IMG/VR virus record: IMGVR_UViG_3300009537_001688
Span: 1 to 24,092 of that record
From: a virus
Direction: 5' to 3' (one strand)
DNA: 24,092 nt
Shown here piece by piece: positions 1 through 9,015 of this stretch; position 1 is the first letter of the stretch; each line of letters opens with the position of its first letter. The notes under the pieces are model-generated. The model had not been told where the DNA came from. It saw only the letters and a list, made by a program, of their open reading frames with translations, and searched no databases. Both the position numbers and the translations under genes were made by a program.

Positions 1-443
1 TTGGTCCAACTCGCGTTGTCGGTTTCCTCGGTGCGGAGAATCAACTGCGTGTACCCACGATTGACCCGAATCCCACGCCCGTCCGTGTACGGGGAAATGC
101 ACACCTGTCCAGAGGAGCAAAGCTCGACGGTGGAGCAGTCAGCAGAGGTGCAGCAGGACGACGACGTGGTGCGGGTGAAAGTCAACACCTCGCCCTTGGT
201 GCCAGTGACGGTTGCCGGGTCCTTGCAGCCGTCCGTCGCGGGGAGGCCAGCGTAGGGCCCGGACGTGCCCCGGTAGCTGTTGGGACTGGCGAAGCTGAAG
301 AGTGGGGCAATCTCACGAGTGTCGCCGCTGGACCTTACGGTCTTGCTGCGGACGCGCCACCCAGCTTCAGTGGAAGTGTCAGTGCGGACCCCGCGCGAGG
401 CGGGGCCACCTGCCAACACTGCGATGAGAATGGAGGTCAGCAT
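1..443 (-). CDS. Cys-rich, probably exported virion-module protein (3' end outside window)
   Basis: The frame opens with ATG at 443 and stays open to the window edge, giving at least 147 residues, so the C-terminus is missing. The start lies three bases after the stop of the upstream gene. The N-terminus (MLTSILIAVLAGGPAS) is short and hydrophobic, like a weak signal peptide, though it lacks the basic residues usual before the hydrophobic core. The visible part has six cysteines, five of them clustered in a short stretch (SCCTSADC...LC...VC), and is rich in Ser, Thr and Gly. An even number of clustered cysteines suggests disulfides and exposure outside the cytoplasm. I do not recognise the family. 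It is the last gene seen of the leftward late operon, after the ejection genes. The overlapping plus-strand frame over 1-255 is judged a shadow. Confidence 0.6.
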   Translation of the reverse strand, partial: MLTSILIAVLAGGPASRGVRTDTSTEAGWRVRSKTVRSSGDTREIAPLFSFASPNSYRGTSGPYAGLPATDGCKDPATVTGTKGEVLTFTRTTSSSCCTSADCSTVELCSSGQVCISPYTDGRGIRVNRGYTQLILRTEETDNASWT

Positions 444-446
444 GGC

Positions 447-884
447 TCACTTCAGCTCAAAGACCGCGCACTGCACAGAGCCGGCGTCGGTAGCTGCGAA
501 CGACACCCCAGGGTTGCCGGGCTGGAGCATCCCCACCGGGAACTTCTCGAACTGGTCCAGCCTGAGCGAGCGGCCCACGGTGGTCCCGGCGTCGGTGGTG
601 AGCTTGTTCGCTTGCAAGAACGCAGCGTCATTGCACTGGGCGTACACGAACGCAGTGTCGCTGATGCTGAAGGACGTGAAGCCCGCCCCCCCGTTGGTGC
701 TGGCATTGTCAGCGAACCCGCCGTCGTAGACGGACACCGACCCGAGGTACACGGGCGAGCCGTTCATCAGGTACGTGAGGGCGGCCCCCGTCTTGGTTCT
801 GGCGGCATCGGCGTAGGCGTTTGCCGCAAAGGCCAGAAGCATCACGGCGGCGGTGGCAGCGGCAAGTCTCAGTTCGCGTTTCAT
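447..884 (-). CDS. Small exported protein with Sec signal peptide
   Basis: This 145-residue protein starts at ATG 884, preceded by a good Shine-Dalgarno (AGGAG in GTAGGAGAGGGACC). The N-terminus is a textbook signal peptide: MKREL basic stretch, hydrophobic core LAAATAAVMLLAFA, and AxA-type cleavage options (ANA, residues 21-23, or AYA, 23-25). The mature part is about 120 residues, rich in Gly, Ala, Ser and Thr with alternating hydrophobic residues that suggest beta strands, and has two cysteines that could pair. It lies between the giant ejection-type gene and a Cys-rich gene, so it is made with virion proteins. The family is not recognised. It may be a minor surface-exposed virion component or a protein acting in the host envelope. 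Confidence 0.75.
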   Translation of the reverse strand: MKRELRLAAATAAVMLLAFAANAYADAARTKTGAALTYLMNGSPVYLGSVSVYDGGFADNASTNGGAGFTSFSISDTAFVYAQCNDAAFLQANKLTTDAGTTVGRSLRLDQFEKFPVGMLQPGNPGVSFAATDAGSVQCAVFELK

Positions 885-906
885 GGTCCCTCTCCTACTA
901 CAGGTT

Positions 907-3900
907 TTACTTCTGACGCATCCGCACGTCGAAAATGCTCTGAAAGTCCTCGCCCACAGAGTCCTGCGATGGGATGGGGCCGGTCTGGAACCCCTCGGGC
1001 TCCATCAACCTACCCTGGATGTCCCGACGCACCTGACCCATCTGCATCTTGGGCTGGAGCGCGTGAGAAAGAGGGGCCTGCTGGTCCAGAATCGGGAGCC
1101 CCGCCGCCTGCATCGCGGGAATCTCCCACGGCTGCTGTTGCTTGGGGCTGTACGGGTTGAACGGGACGGGGTTGGTCTTGTTCCACGACCTCCAGACCTT
1201 GCCGGGGTACTTGGGCAGCACACCCGAGTCCATCAACAGCCTGTTGGCGGCCTCTTCCCACCCAGCCTGCCAAATCTTCTTCCGCTTCTCATACTTCTCC
1301 CACCGAGGGTCGATGGTGGCGAGCCCGTCCTCCACCAGCGGCCCCAAAATGCCACGGTCGGTGAAGCCCAGAATGGCATTCCCCACCACCCGCTCTGCCA
1401 CGCTCATGGTCCGGTCGCCTGCGAGGTAGCGGGTGATGTCGAAGAACGGAGTGGCGTTCGCAAGGATGGGGCGACCGTTGGAAGCGGTGAACATCATCGG
1501 CACGACGGTCGGCTCGTACGTCCCGGAGTACTCCCGGCGGGTCTTCCGCTCCTCTTCAATCAGCTTTGAATCGACCGGGTTGGCGTTCTTGTAGATGGCG
1601 TACATCCCGGCGGTGGTCATGCCCCACGCACCGATGCTCAGCATCACCCGTGGGTCTTCGATGATGGTGCTGGGAGCCTGCGCCGAGGTCCGAATCACCT
1701 CACCGATGTACGTGATGTACGGGTTCACCACACCAGCAGTGTCCGCAGCGTACCGGGGGTAGAGCCCTGTGCGGTCGGGCATCGGGAAGGCTTTGTTGAC
1801 GCGGCGGGCTGCCCACCGGAGGGCGTCTTGGCGAGTCCTGATGACTCCGACAAAGCCCTTCTCGCCGTTCTTGGCCCGCTTCAACGCCTGCTCAGCGAGG
1901 GTGAAGCCCGCCGCCATCTTGTGCAGGCGGTCGGTCAGGTCGAGCACCGCGCCGGCCTTGGAGGTGAAGCTGCCGGGCAGCCCGATGACTGCCTTGAACC
2001 CCCGAATGAGCCCGGCCCACTGGTCAATGCCGCCATCCTTGGCCACAGCCCGCAGAAAGGTTTCTTGAATGTTGCTGATTTCCCGACGTGAGACTTCGGT
2101 GGTGCCGAACCCTTCGGCGTCGAAGCCGTAGTGGCGTGCCTCACGCACCATGAAGCTGAGGTTGCCAACTCCCTCTTGCGGCTTTGCGTACTGGGCCTCA
2201 GCGATGGGGTTCTTGCGGAAGTCCAACAGGGCACGGGCGGCCCACTCCATGTTCTGCCCGTACCGGGGGAACTCGGTTGGCGCTATGCCGGACAACACCA
2301 TGTGATACCAGTTGCCGATGAAGCTGTTGAAGATGGTCGCCGGGTTGGCAATCTCGTTGCCTTTGATGAGACGGGCGACGCTCCTCAATCCAGAGTACAG
2401 AGCGTTGGGCTGGTTGGCGATGCTCCGGTGGGCGGCCGCCAACGTCCCGCTCTGTGGTTCGAGGACCGTCACATCGTAGATGTGGGGGTGGACGTACTTC
2501 CCGGCGAGGTCACCGTAGAGCCACCGGCTCTCGGGCATCTTCTTGGGGTTCATCCCGATGGAAGCGGCCAGTACGCCAGCGTCAGTGCCAACCCAGTCCG
2601 GGCGCGAGGCAATCTTTCGGAACACTTCGCCCCGAACCAGCGCGGCCTCCTGTACGCCAAGCGTGTGGGCGATGGCCAGCTCGCCAGAGAGGCCCTGCCC
2701 CATCACTTTGCGGAGCCAGTCCGGCATGTCCTTCTTGGCCTTGGCGTTGCCGCTGCCCTGTACCGAGTAGTTGCCCACCGGGTCATCCCCGCCGATGAGC
2801 CCTTCGAGGTACACCTCGGCGGTCACCTCATCAATGATGTGCCCCGCCTTCTGTTGCTCGTCGATGTAGCCCTTGATGGCGTCCTGCCAGACCTTGCCCC
2901 TCTCCAGACTCTTGGAGAACTTCAGGGCGTCCTTGCCCTTCATCATGTGGGCCAGCGTCAGCGTGGCGAGGTACTCCGGGGACTCCATCAGAGTCTCGGG
3001 CTTGGGATTAATCATCCCGTACTCTTCGATGAGTCTGGCCTCGGCCACCTTCTTGCGGCGGGCCGCATCATCGAACAGTTGCTTGGCAGCTCTGGCCTCC
3101 GGGTAGAGCGCGATGAACTGGTCGGTGGTCATCTTGCCCTGACCGAGCTTCACAGCGTCGGCGTGGTACGCCAGCGAGGACCGGGGGGCCCTGGGGCTGG
3201 CCCGGTGCAGCGACGCGAGCCAGTTGTCCTTGAAAGCTGCGGCAGCCTGTTCGCTCTGGCGAAGAATGAGCGCATCTTGGAGGTCGATGGGCCCACGGAG
3301 GTGGGCGCCGATCAGCTTGCGACCAGCCCGCTGCCAGAGGTTCATCTGGTCTGGGGCGACCAGCCCGATGGCTCCCCGCAGGACAGCCGAGGACCCTTCG
3401 GACACCGCGTCGTGGCGCACCGGACCGCGCAGTGGCTCAGGCGGCGGCTCCGGTGGGCCGGTCGGGGGCTTCCGAGGGGGGCCGCCACCGCCACCATCGC
3501 CACCACCGAACGAGCGCTCCACCAGACCAGCCGCGTGCGGCGACAGGGACGGGCTCAGCGCCAAGTCGCCGGGCAGCGGGTTGTTGGGAGTGGGCTTCAC
3601 GTCACCGGCCCGCTTCCCGAAACCCATGCTGTGAACGGACGGAACCCCAGTCACCAACTTCCCGAAAGCCCCTGCCAGCTCGTGTCGAGCAAACGCCTCC
3701 CTGACCGAGAGGTTTTGCGTGACCCTCGTGGTTGGAAGCTCGGGCGAGGCCGCCTGTAGCCGAAGAAGCAGGGGACCAGCAGGGCCAACCTCATCCATTT
3801 CAGACAGTCGGGTGGGGATTCGGCCCTCCGTGAAGAGGAACTCCCATTCCGGGCCGGTGAGCGGCTGGGCTTTCCTGTCACGGGACGACTCGCCCACATG

Positions 3901-6486
3901 CACAACCCCCACGTCGGTCGCCGCCAGTGGCAGGACACCATCGGGCAGCGTGGGCAGCCCGTGTCCCTCGTCCAGCGGGAGAAGGGCGAACCCCTCCCTG
4001 GTAGGAACAGCCTGCGCGAACCGAACACCATCAGCCGTGTTCACCCCGACAATCCCGAGGTTTCTGGCCGCCACTGCACGAACAACCGGGTCCTTTACGC
4101 TGGTGAGGAATGGAATCCCGTCATCAATGTTCATCATCAGCACGGATGCGCGGTTGCTGACCGACCCACCAGTGGTCTTGCCCTCCATACGCTCTTTGGG
4201 ACTCAAGACCAAAGCGTCGTGCAGGAGCTGGTCAGGCTCACGGGCAAGGAGAGCTTCCGCCTTGGTGCTCAGGCCCACGTCCGGGCGGCCTCGTGACTTG
4301 GATAATGCAGTGCGGAACTTGTGGGCATCCGCCACGTTGTCGATGTTCTGGACTTCGACCGTTCCGTCCGACCACTCGATGACGCCAGCGACGCCCTTTT
4401 TGGCGTCGGGCGCTTCAACCACAGCGGCCTGCTGGGCGACCCTTCGCTTCCTCAGGCCCTTCTTCACGGCTTTGTGCCACTGGGGGTCTGCCCTAGAGAC
4501 ATCCAGAACGTCCTTCCGAGTCTCCGGGTGCAGTTTCTTAAACGGAGAGAACGGACTGTTCTTGTGCTTGGCGGCAGTGTTCGCCAAGTTTCCGAGCGGA
4601 ATCGCAAGGGGGTCGGAGGGTCCATTCTCCGCTGCCTCCACCGGGTGGTCACGACGCCACTGTACTTCGTCCCGGTCCCACAGAGCGATGTCGCGCGCGA
4701 GCTGGTGAGGGTCGGCTCCGCGTGCAAGCTCAGCAGTCGCGTACGCCTCCTGCGCGCGACGCCGCGCATCACCGGCCAGCTCATCCGGGGCTCGCGGGCG
4801 TGCGCCGTACTCGAACGGGTTCTCGGGTAGGTCGTACTCGCGGGGCAAGTTGCGGTGACGAGCGATGGCTTTGGCCACAGCGTTGTTGGCAGCGTCCCCT
4901 GTCGGGCCTTTGTACTTGAGGCCGGACGTGACCCTGTGCTTTGTCGCCCCCTTCACGGCGGCATCCACCCGAACGTCCCGCTTGGTCAGCGGGAGCAGTT
5001 GGCCCTCAGCCCGTACGCCTTCCTTGCCTGGGAACGGCAGGCTGATGTTCGGGTCGTCGCGGACGCCCACGCCCGAAGACTCGGCGGTGAAATCCAGCTC
5101 GTCAGGAACAACCTTGTCGAACTGGTAGTGGGCTCCACCCTTCTCGCCACCAATCAGCGGAGCCTCAACCAAGTCCTTCTTGTACTGGTGGGCTAGCCAC
5201 GAGAACGGAGCCTCGGCCTCTTCGTGTACTCGCGGTCGCGCGGTGGCGTCAGGGTCCCTGAGCAACAGCTCACCCTTGGCCATGGCGGTGTTGTACTCCA
5301 TGTCGTCTGCGAGGGCCCGAATGTGGTCCGCGTTCACGACGGCCACGAACTTGGCACGCCGCTCAGCGATACCCTGCTGGGTCTGCTGGGACAGCTCAAC
5401 GGCTTTGGAGGCCATGCGCTGGACCAACTGACCACCAGTGAGCGTCCCGGAAGGCCCACTTGGGTCGAACTGAGCGGACAGTTTTTCGGTTTTGGGAATG
5501 GAGTCGAACTGGCGGCCCGAAAACTTGGCTTCAGGCACAGAGCCCTTGGCGTGCATGAATTCCACGAACTCACGCTCAGTCTGGCCGCCAACGTATTCGT
5601 CGCCCAGAGACTTCACGGACTTCTCTCTGGCAAGCCCCCTCACGGCAGCGGCGGCACCTACGCCACCGACCAACGGGAGCGCCACCTTCCCAAGGTATTC
5701 CTCAAACGTGTTGGGTGGGGACATCAACGCCTTCAGCGTGGCCAGCCGCTCCCCCTTTTCGGCACCGAGAACGCCCATGGCAATGTTTTGTGAGCTGGTC
5801 TCAACGGCCCCGAGCACCAAAGCGGCAAGCCGTGGCGACATGCCCCCAATCTTGGCGGCGAGCTGGGCCGACACGTTGATACCGCCGACGACTGGGATGG
5901 CGCTGGGGATGGCCGAGGCGCCGGTCTGGAGTACCGCAGCAACCGTGTCAGCGGCCCGCTCCCGGCCCTGGGGGCTGAAGAACGCCTGCATGCCTGGGTC
6001 AGCTTCGGTGATGTCGCGCAGGTTCTGCTGGAGCCCACGGGCGGCCTTGTGAGCTTCGGGAGTCTCGAACGCCCGGTCGCCCACGGACCCCGCGATGAGC
6101 GGGTTGATCTGCATCGCACGACCGGCCAGCACTTTGCCGGTGTCGGTGGGGATGGCCGGGGTGAGGCCGTGACCGATGATGCTGAGGGTGTTCGCCTCTG
6201 GCGGCGCACCCATCGCGCCCCGGAGCATTCCTCCTGAAAACTGCTGGCCCCTGCCCCAAAGCTCCTCGCCCAAGCCGATGGCCCCACCCTTGATGGAGTC
6301 CCACACGCCGGGGTTGGCCTGCGCGTACTCCTTCGGTCCGTACGGTGACTGGTACGGTGTTTTGATGGTGGCCGGGCTGCCAATGCTCGCGTTTTGGCCG
6401 GGGGCGTCCGGCGCTGCATCGAACTCGGCATCCAACGCGGCGGCGTCTGGAGCTGCGTCGAACTCTGCGTCGAACTCGCCGGGCAT
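907..6486 (-). CDS. Giant ejection-type internal virion protein (1859 aa)
   Basis: This is the largest gene in the window and the last of three genes occupying the place of the ejection (internal core) proteins of podoviruses, after the tail nozzle. Its ATG overlaps the stop of the preceding gene by one base (TGATG), so translation is probably coupled. The N-terminus has two copies of a 13-residue acidic repeat containing DAEFDAAPDA. Ala/Gly-rich hydrophobic segments near residues 185-215 and 268-286 could enter membranes. A Gly- then Pro-rich linker near residues 985-1020 splits the protein into two halves. The second half is mostly helical-looking, with a further hydrophobic stretch near residue 1610 (IGAWGMTTAGMYAIY). 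I see no polymerase, protease or lysozyme motif. By position and architecture it probably leaves the virion with the DNA and helps it cross the envelope; this is inferred from order and composition, not from a recognised domain. Confidence 0.8.
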   Translation of the reverse strand: MPGEFDAEFDAAPDAAALDAEFDAAPDAPGQNASIGSPATIKTPYQSPYGPKEYAQANPGVWDSIKGGAIGLGEELWGRGQQFSGGMLRGAMGAPPEANTLSIIGHGLTPAIPTDTGKVLAGRAMQINPLIAGSVGDRAFETPEAHKAARGLQQNLRDITEADPGMQAFFSPQGRERAADTVAAVLQTGASAIPSAIPVVGGINVSAQLAAKIGGMSPRLAALVLGAVETSSQNIAMGVLGAEKGERLATLKALMSPPNTFEEYLGKVALPLVGGVGAAAAVRGLAREKSVKSLGDEYVGGQTEREFVEFMHAKGSVPEAKFSGRQFDSIPKTEKLSAQFDPSGPSGTLTGGQLVQRMASKAVELSQQTQQGIAERRAKFVAVVNADHIRALADDMEYNTAMAKGELLLRDPDATARPRVHEEAEAPFSWLAHQYKKDLVEAPLIGGEKGGAHYQFDKVVPDELDFTAESSGVGVRDDPNISLPFPGKEGVRAEGQLLPLTKRDVRVDAAVKGATKHRVTSGLKYKGPTGDAANNAVAKAIARHRNLPREYDLPENPFEYGARPRAPDELAGDARRRAQEAYATAELARGADPHQLARDIALWDRDEVQWRRDHPVEAAENGPSDPLAIPLGNLANTAAKHKNSPFSPFKKLHPETRKDVLDVSRADPQWHKAVKKGLRKRRVAQQAAVVEAPDAKKGVAGVIEWSDGTVEVQNIDNVADAHKFRTALSKSRGRPDVGLSTKAEALLAREPDQLLHDALVLSPKERMEGKTTGGSVSNRASVLMMNIDDGIPFLTSVKDPVVRAVAARNLGIVGVNTADGVRFAQAVPTREGFALLPLDEGHGLPTLPDGVLPLAATDVGVVHVGESSRDRKAQPLTGPEWEFLFTEGRIPTRLSEMDEVGPAGPLLLRLQAASPELPTTRVTQNLSVREAFARHELAGAFGKLVTGVPSVHSMGFGKRAGDVKPTPNNPLPGDLALSPSLSPHAAGLVERSFGGGDGGGGGPPRKPPTGPPEPPPEPLRGPVRHDAVSEGSSAVLRGAIGLVAPDQMNLWQRAGRKLIGAHLRGPIDLQDALILRQSEQAAAAFKDNWLASLHRASPRAPRSSLAYHADAVKLGQGKMTTDQFIALYPEARAAKQLFDDAARRKKVAEARLIEEYGMINPKPETLMESPEYLATLTLAHMMKGKDALKFSKSLERGKVWQDAIKGYIDEQQKAGHIIDEVTAEVYLEGLIGGDDPVGNYSVQGSGNAKAKKDMPDWLRKVMGQGLSGELAIAHTLGVQEAALVRGEVFRKIASRPDWVGTDAGVLAASIGMNPKKMPESRWLYGDLAGKYVHPHIYDVTVLEPQSGTLAAAHRSIANQPNALYSGLRSVARLIKGNEIANPATIFNSFIGNWYHMVLSGIAPTEFPRYGQNMEWAARALLDFRKNPIAEAQYAKPQEGVGNLSFMVREARHYGFDAEGFGTTEVSRREISNIQETFLRAVAKDGGIDQWAGLIRGFKAVIGLPGSFTSKAGAVLDLTDRLHKMAAGFTLAEQALKRAKNGEKGFVGVIRTRQDALRWAARRVNKAFPMPDRTGLYPRYAADTAGVVNPYITYIGEVIRTSAQAPSTIIEDPRVMLSIGAWGMTTAGMYAIYKNANPVDSKLIEEERKTRREYSGTYEPTVVPMMFTASNGRPILANATPFFDITRYLAGDRTMSVAERVVGNAILGFTDRGILGPLVEDGLATIDPRWEKYEKRKKIWQAGWEEAANRLLMDSGVLPKYPGKVWRSWNKTNPVPFNPYSPKQQQPWEIPAMQAAGLPILDQQAPLSHALQPKMQMGQVRRDIQGRLMEPEGFQTGPIPSQDSVGEDFQSIFDVRMRQK
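6403..6480 (-). repeat. Two-copy 39-bp tandem repeat at the 5' end of the giant ejection gene
   Basis: Positions 6403-6441 and 6442-6480 are related 39-bp units, each starting GGCGTC on the plus strand and including a shared TCGAACTC. They encode two 13-residue units that both contain DAEFDAAPDA. The period is a multiple of three, so copy number could change without breaking the frame. Confidence 0.7.
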
Positions 6487-7889
6487 CAGCGCACCAACTC
6501 GAACTCACCCGTCTGAACCATTTGGATGGCACGGGCGATGGGGATGGTCTTCACCACACCGTCACGCTTGCGGCGAACGGTGGTGGTGCCGAGCTGTTGG
6601 GGGACTCCAGGGGCAGGAGCGCCCGGGATGCGGACAGGACCTCCAGCGCCGGGCGGAATGGTCATGGCTGGCCCATTCACGACGTTCCCCTGCCGGGTGG
6701 TTCCGCTGCTGGGCTGCCCCAACGGCGGGAAGCTGGTCCCACTGGGAGCGAGGAGCCGCTCCGGTCCCGGCTCGACCACATCCACGGCCCCCAAATCGCG
6801 GCCGACCGTCAGTCTGGGGTCCAACGGCTGGCCCGGAGTCTGCCGAACCTCGAACGGGGGCTGGCCATCTGAGGTGGGCTGGGCCCGCTCGCTTCGGCTG
6901 CCGCGCTCGATGGTGGTGGAGCTGCCGTGCTGCTCTGGCTGGCCACCCTTCCGACCTTCCTCCAACAGCTCGTCCACCATCTTCTGGGTGGAGTTGTACT
7001 CCCTCACCGCGTCATCGTACTCCGCTTGGCGCTTCCTCAGGCTTTCCTTGTTGACGCCGCCCTGGTCAGCGTTCCGCATGATGTCGAGCTGGGCCCCGGC
7101 CTTGCCCATGGCGTCGGCCTTGACCTTCAGGGTCTTGATGAGGTCGTTGACGTAGGCGTTCCTGGTCCCGAACCGCTGGGTGGCAATGCGCTCCGACGCA
7201 GCGGCGCGCTCGCGTGCGGCCTCCACGGTCGCCCGCGCTCGGGCCTCGGCCCCAGCGCGAGATTGGTCAGCTCCATACCTCGCGCCTTCGAGGCGGCGAC
7301 CCGACTCCAAGTCCCTGGCCTCGTACGAAGCGTCGGCGCTGTACTTGCGACCCTCGTACCCACGGTCAGCCCCGTAGTTGCGGGCGTCCGCTGCGATTCG
7401 AGCACGACGTTCGCGGGACTCGGGAGTGTCCGTTCCCTCACTGCGCGCGGAGTACCACTCGTTCCGAGCCTGTTGCTCACGGGCTTCCATCGCCAGCTTG
7501 ATGGCGGGCATGTCCCGGTTGGTGAACGCACGGGCCTGCTTGGCGGCGACCAAGGGGTTCATTCCTTCCTCAACCAGCTTGGCGAGCCGTTTGATTTCCG
7601 GGTGCTCCATTCCGACCTGAGCACCCTGAGCGGGTGCTTGACCCTCAGACGCCAACCCACCAAAGCCGGACAGGGCACTGTCAAGTGCCGAGTCGAACGC
7701 GGACGACACCTCCGGGTCGTACTTGGTCGCCCCCACCTGCGGTCGAGGAGCCGGCATGAACGCGCTCTGGAGGTCTGGATGCAGCTCCGTGTTGAGGAAC
7801 TCTTCCTGTTTCTTGTTGGCTTGCCACTGAGAGATGCCCTGTTGCAGTTGGGCGGCGGCGCTGTTGATGTAGTCGCGTGGGTCAGCCAT
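6486..7889 (-). CDS. Coiled-coil ejection/internal virion protein (467 aa)
   Basis: The start at ATG 7889 follows the upstream stop by eight bases and has a GAGGAA Shine-Dalgarno. Residues about 130-310 are strongly charged and helical. Residues about 169-217 show a degenerate 11-residue repeat (RNYGADRGYEG, RKYSADASYEA, and a later RYGADQSRAGA), a pattern seen in phage internal or pilot-type proteins that form long alpha-helical tubes. The last 150 residues are Pro/Gly-rich and look disordered, ending in a short basic and hydrophobic tail. There are no catalytic motifs. It sits between a glycine-zipper protein and the giant protein, so the three probably form the ejected complex. The assignment rests on position and composition. 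Confidence 0.75.
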   Translation of the reverse strand: MADPRDYINSAAAQLQQGISQWQANKKQEEFLNTELHPDLQSAFMPAPRPQVGATKYDPEVSSAFDSALDSALSGFGGLASEGQAPAQGAQVGMEHPEIKRLAKLVEEGMNPLVAAKQARAFTNRDMPAIKLAMEAREQQARNEWYSARSEGTDTPESRERRARIAADARNYGADRGYEGRKYSADASYEARDLESGRRLEGARYGADQSRAGAEARARATVEAARERAAASERIATQRFGTRNAYVNDLIKTLKVKADAMGKAGAQLDIMRNADQGGVNKESLRKRQAEYDDAVREYNSTQKMVDELLEEGRKGGQPEQHGSSTTIERGSRSERAQPTSDGQPPFEVRQTPGQPLDPRLTVGRDLGAVDVVEPGPERLLAPSGTSFPPLGQPSSGTTRQGNVVNGPAMTIPPGAGGPVRIPGAPAPGVPQQLGTTTVRRKRDGVVKTIPIARAIQMVQTGEFELVR

Positions 7890-7897
7890 GTCGTTCC

Positions 7898-9004
7898 TCA
7901 GTAGATGCTGTTGTCATTCTTCTTGCCACCAGTGGCGGCGTTCCTGAGGCTGGTGGAGCTGCGTACGGTGTACGAGCCGGGGGCGTTTCCCCCACCGTAC
8001 GCCGACCCGATAGCCGTACCAGCCGCAGCGCCAGCACCTGCCACGGGAGCCCCGGTCGCAACTTGGATGATACCACCACCAATCAGGCCGGCGACCCCCC
8101 CGATGGTGCCCCCCAACTGCTGACGCTGGTTGTACGCGGCAAGCGCAGCGGCCTGTCGCTGTTGAGCGTTGAATTGCAGCGCCTGTTGCTGGAGCTGGGC
8201 AATCCCAAGCTGGTGGCCTTGGTCCTGCCCCATGAACTGAAGGGCCTGAGCGTTGGTGTTCTGGCGGTAGCCGAGTGCGGCATTGGCCGTTTGGTGCGCC
8301 GCCGAGGCGTCGGACAGTCCCCCGCGCACGCCAGCACCCCGCGACGCGCGGCGTGCTTGGTTGCCCGCCATGCGCGAAATGGACAGCTCGTCGCCGGGGC
8401 TGTACAGGGCGTCGTAGTACGCTTTCAGCCGAGTCGCGGGGTCCTTTTCATCCTCCTCACCGCCAGTCAGCGGGGTGGCGTCATTGATGCCCTGGATGTC
8501 CAGACCCAACTCTGAACTCTGGGTGTCCACCCCGCCGAACGAGCCGCTCCACCCGTCGAGGCCACCCGCGTCGCCCCACGTCGTCTGCATCTCTTCATCC
8601 AGGGCCTTACTGGCGGCCTCGTATTCAGCCGGGTCCACCCCGTCAGCGATGGTGTAGCCGCCACCCTCGGGCCCCGTGGTCCACTTGGCCAGCCCTTGGG
8701 CAACCAACCGGTCCTGCTTCTCCTTGTCGTAGAGCTGCCTGAACTTGGCTCCGAACGACTTTCTCACCCAACCCTTCAGCTCATCCGGGTTGGTCGGTGG
8801 GTCGCCCAGGACCGCCATGTACTCGGCAACCTTGGCCCGAGCCCTATCCCGGTTCATGTTGGGGAACATCCTCTCCAAGCTGGAGGTGAGGGCGTCAACC
8901 AACTTCGGGTACTTCGACTTGACCCCAGCAAGGCGGGCGGCGTAGCCCTCCTTCGTGAAAGGCATCCCCGTCGAGGGGTCGATTTCGGATGACCAGAAAG
9001 CCAT
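7898..9004 (-). CDS. Ejection/internal virion protein with Gly-rich membrane segment (368 aa)
   Basis: I chose ATG 9004 (MAFWSSEIDPSTG) because it has a Shine-Dalgarno (TAAGAGG) that includes the upstream stop codon. The frame is open back to 9127, but that extension would overlap the upstream gene by about 110 bases and reads as low-quality protein. Residues 1-150 are mixed helical and acidic. Residues 235-295 are Gln/Ala-rich helix (QALQFMGQDQGHQLGIAQLQ and similar). Residues 298-338 are a glycine-zipper hydrophobic segment (GGTIGGVAGLIGGGI ... AGAGAAAGTAIG) that could insert into a membrane. A Gln/Ala helix followed by a glycine zipper is typical of small podoviral internal core proteins that open the way for DNA. 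It is the first of the three-gene ejection set. Confidence 0.8.
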   Translation of the reverse strand: MAFWSSEIDPSTGMPFTKEGYAARLAGVKSKYPKLVDALTSSLERMFPNMNRDRARAKVAEYMAVLGDPPTNPDELKGWVRKSFGAKFRQLYDKEKQDRLVAQGLAKWTTGPEGGGYTIADGVDPAEYEAASKALDEEMQTTWGDAGGLDGWSGSFGGVDTQSSELGLDIQGINDATPLTGGEEDEKDPATRLKAYYDALYSPGDELSISRMAGNQARRASRGAGVRGGLSDASAAHQTANAALGYRQNTNAQALQFMGQDQGHQLGIAQLQQQALQFNAQQRQAAALAAYNQRQQLGGTIGGVAGLIGGGIIQVATGAPVAGAGAAAGTAIGSAYGGGNAPGSYTVRSSTSLRNAATGGKKNDNSIY

Positions 9005-9015
9005 TTGAGAACCTC

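Noticed and set aside
2131-3759. Long plus-strand open frame (542 codons) opposite the giant ejection gene
   Set aside because: It lies wholly inside the 1859-aa gene on the other strand, lacks a ribosome site and reads as low-complexity high-GC shadow sequence. Other long antisense frames in the late block were rejected for the same reason.
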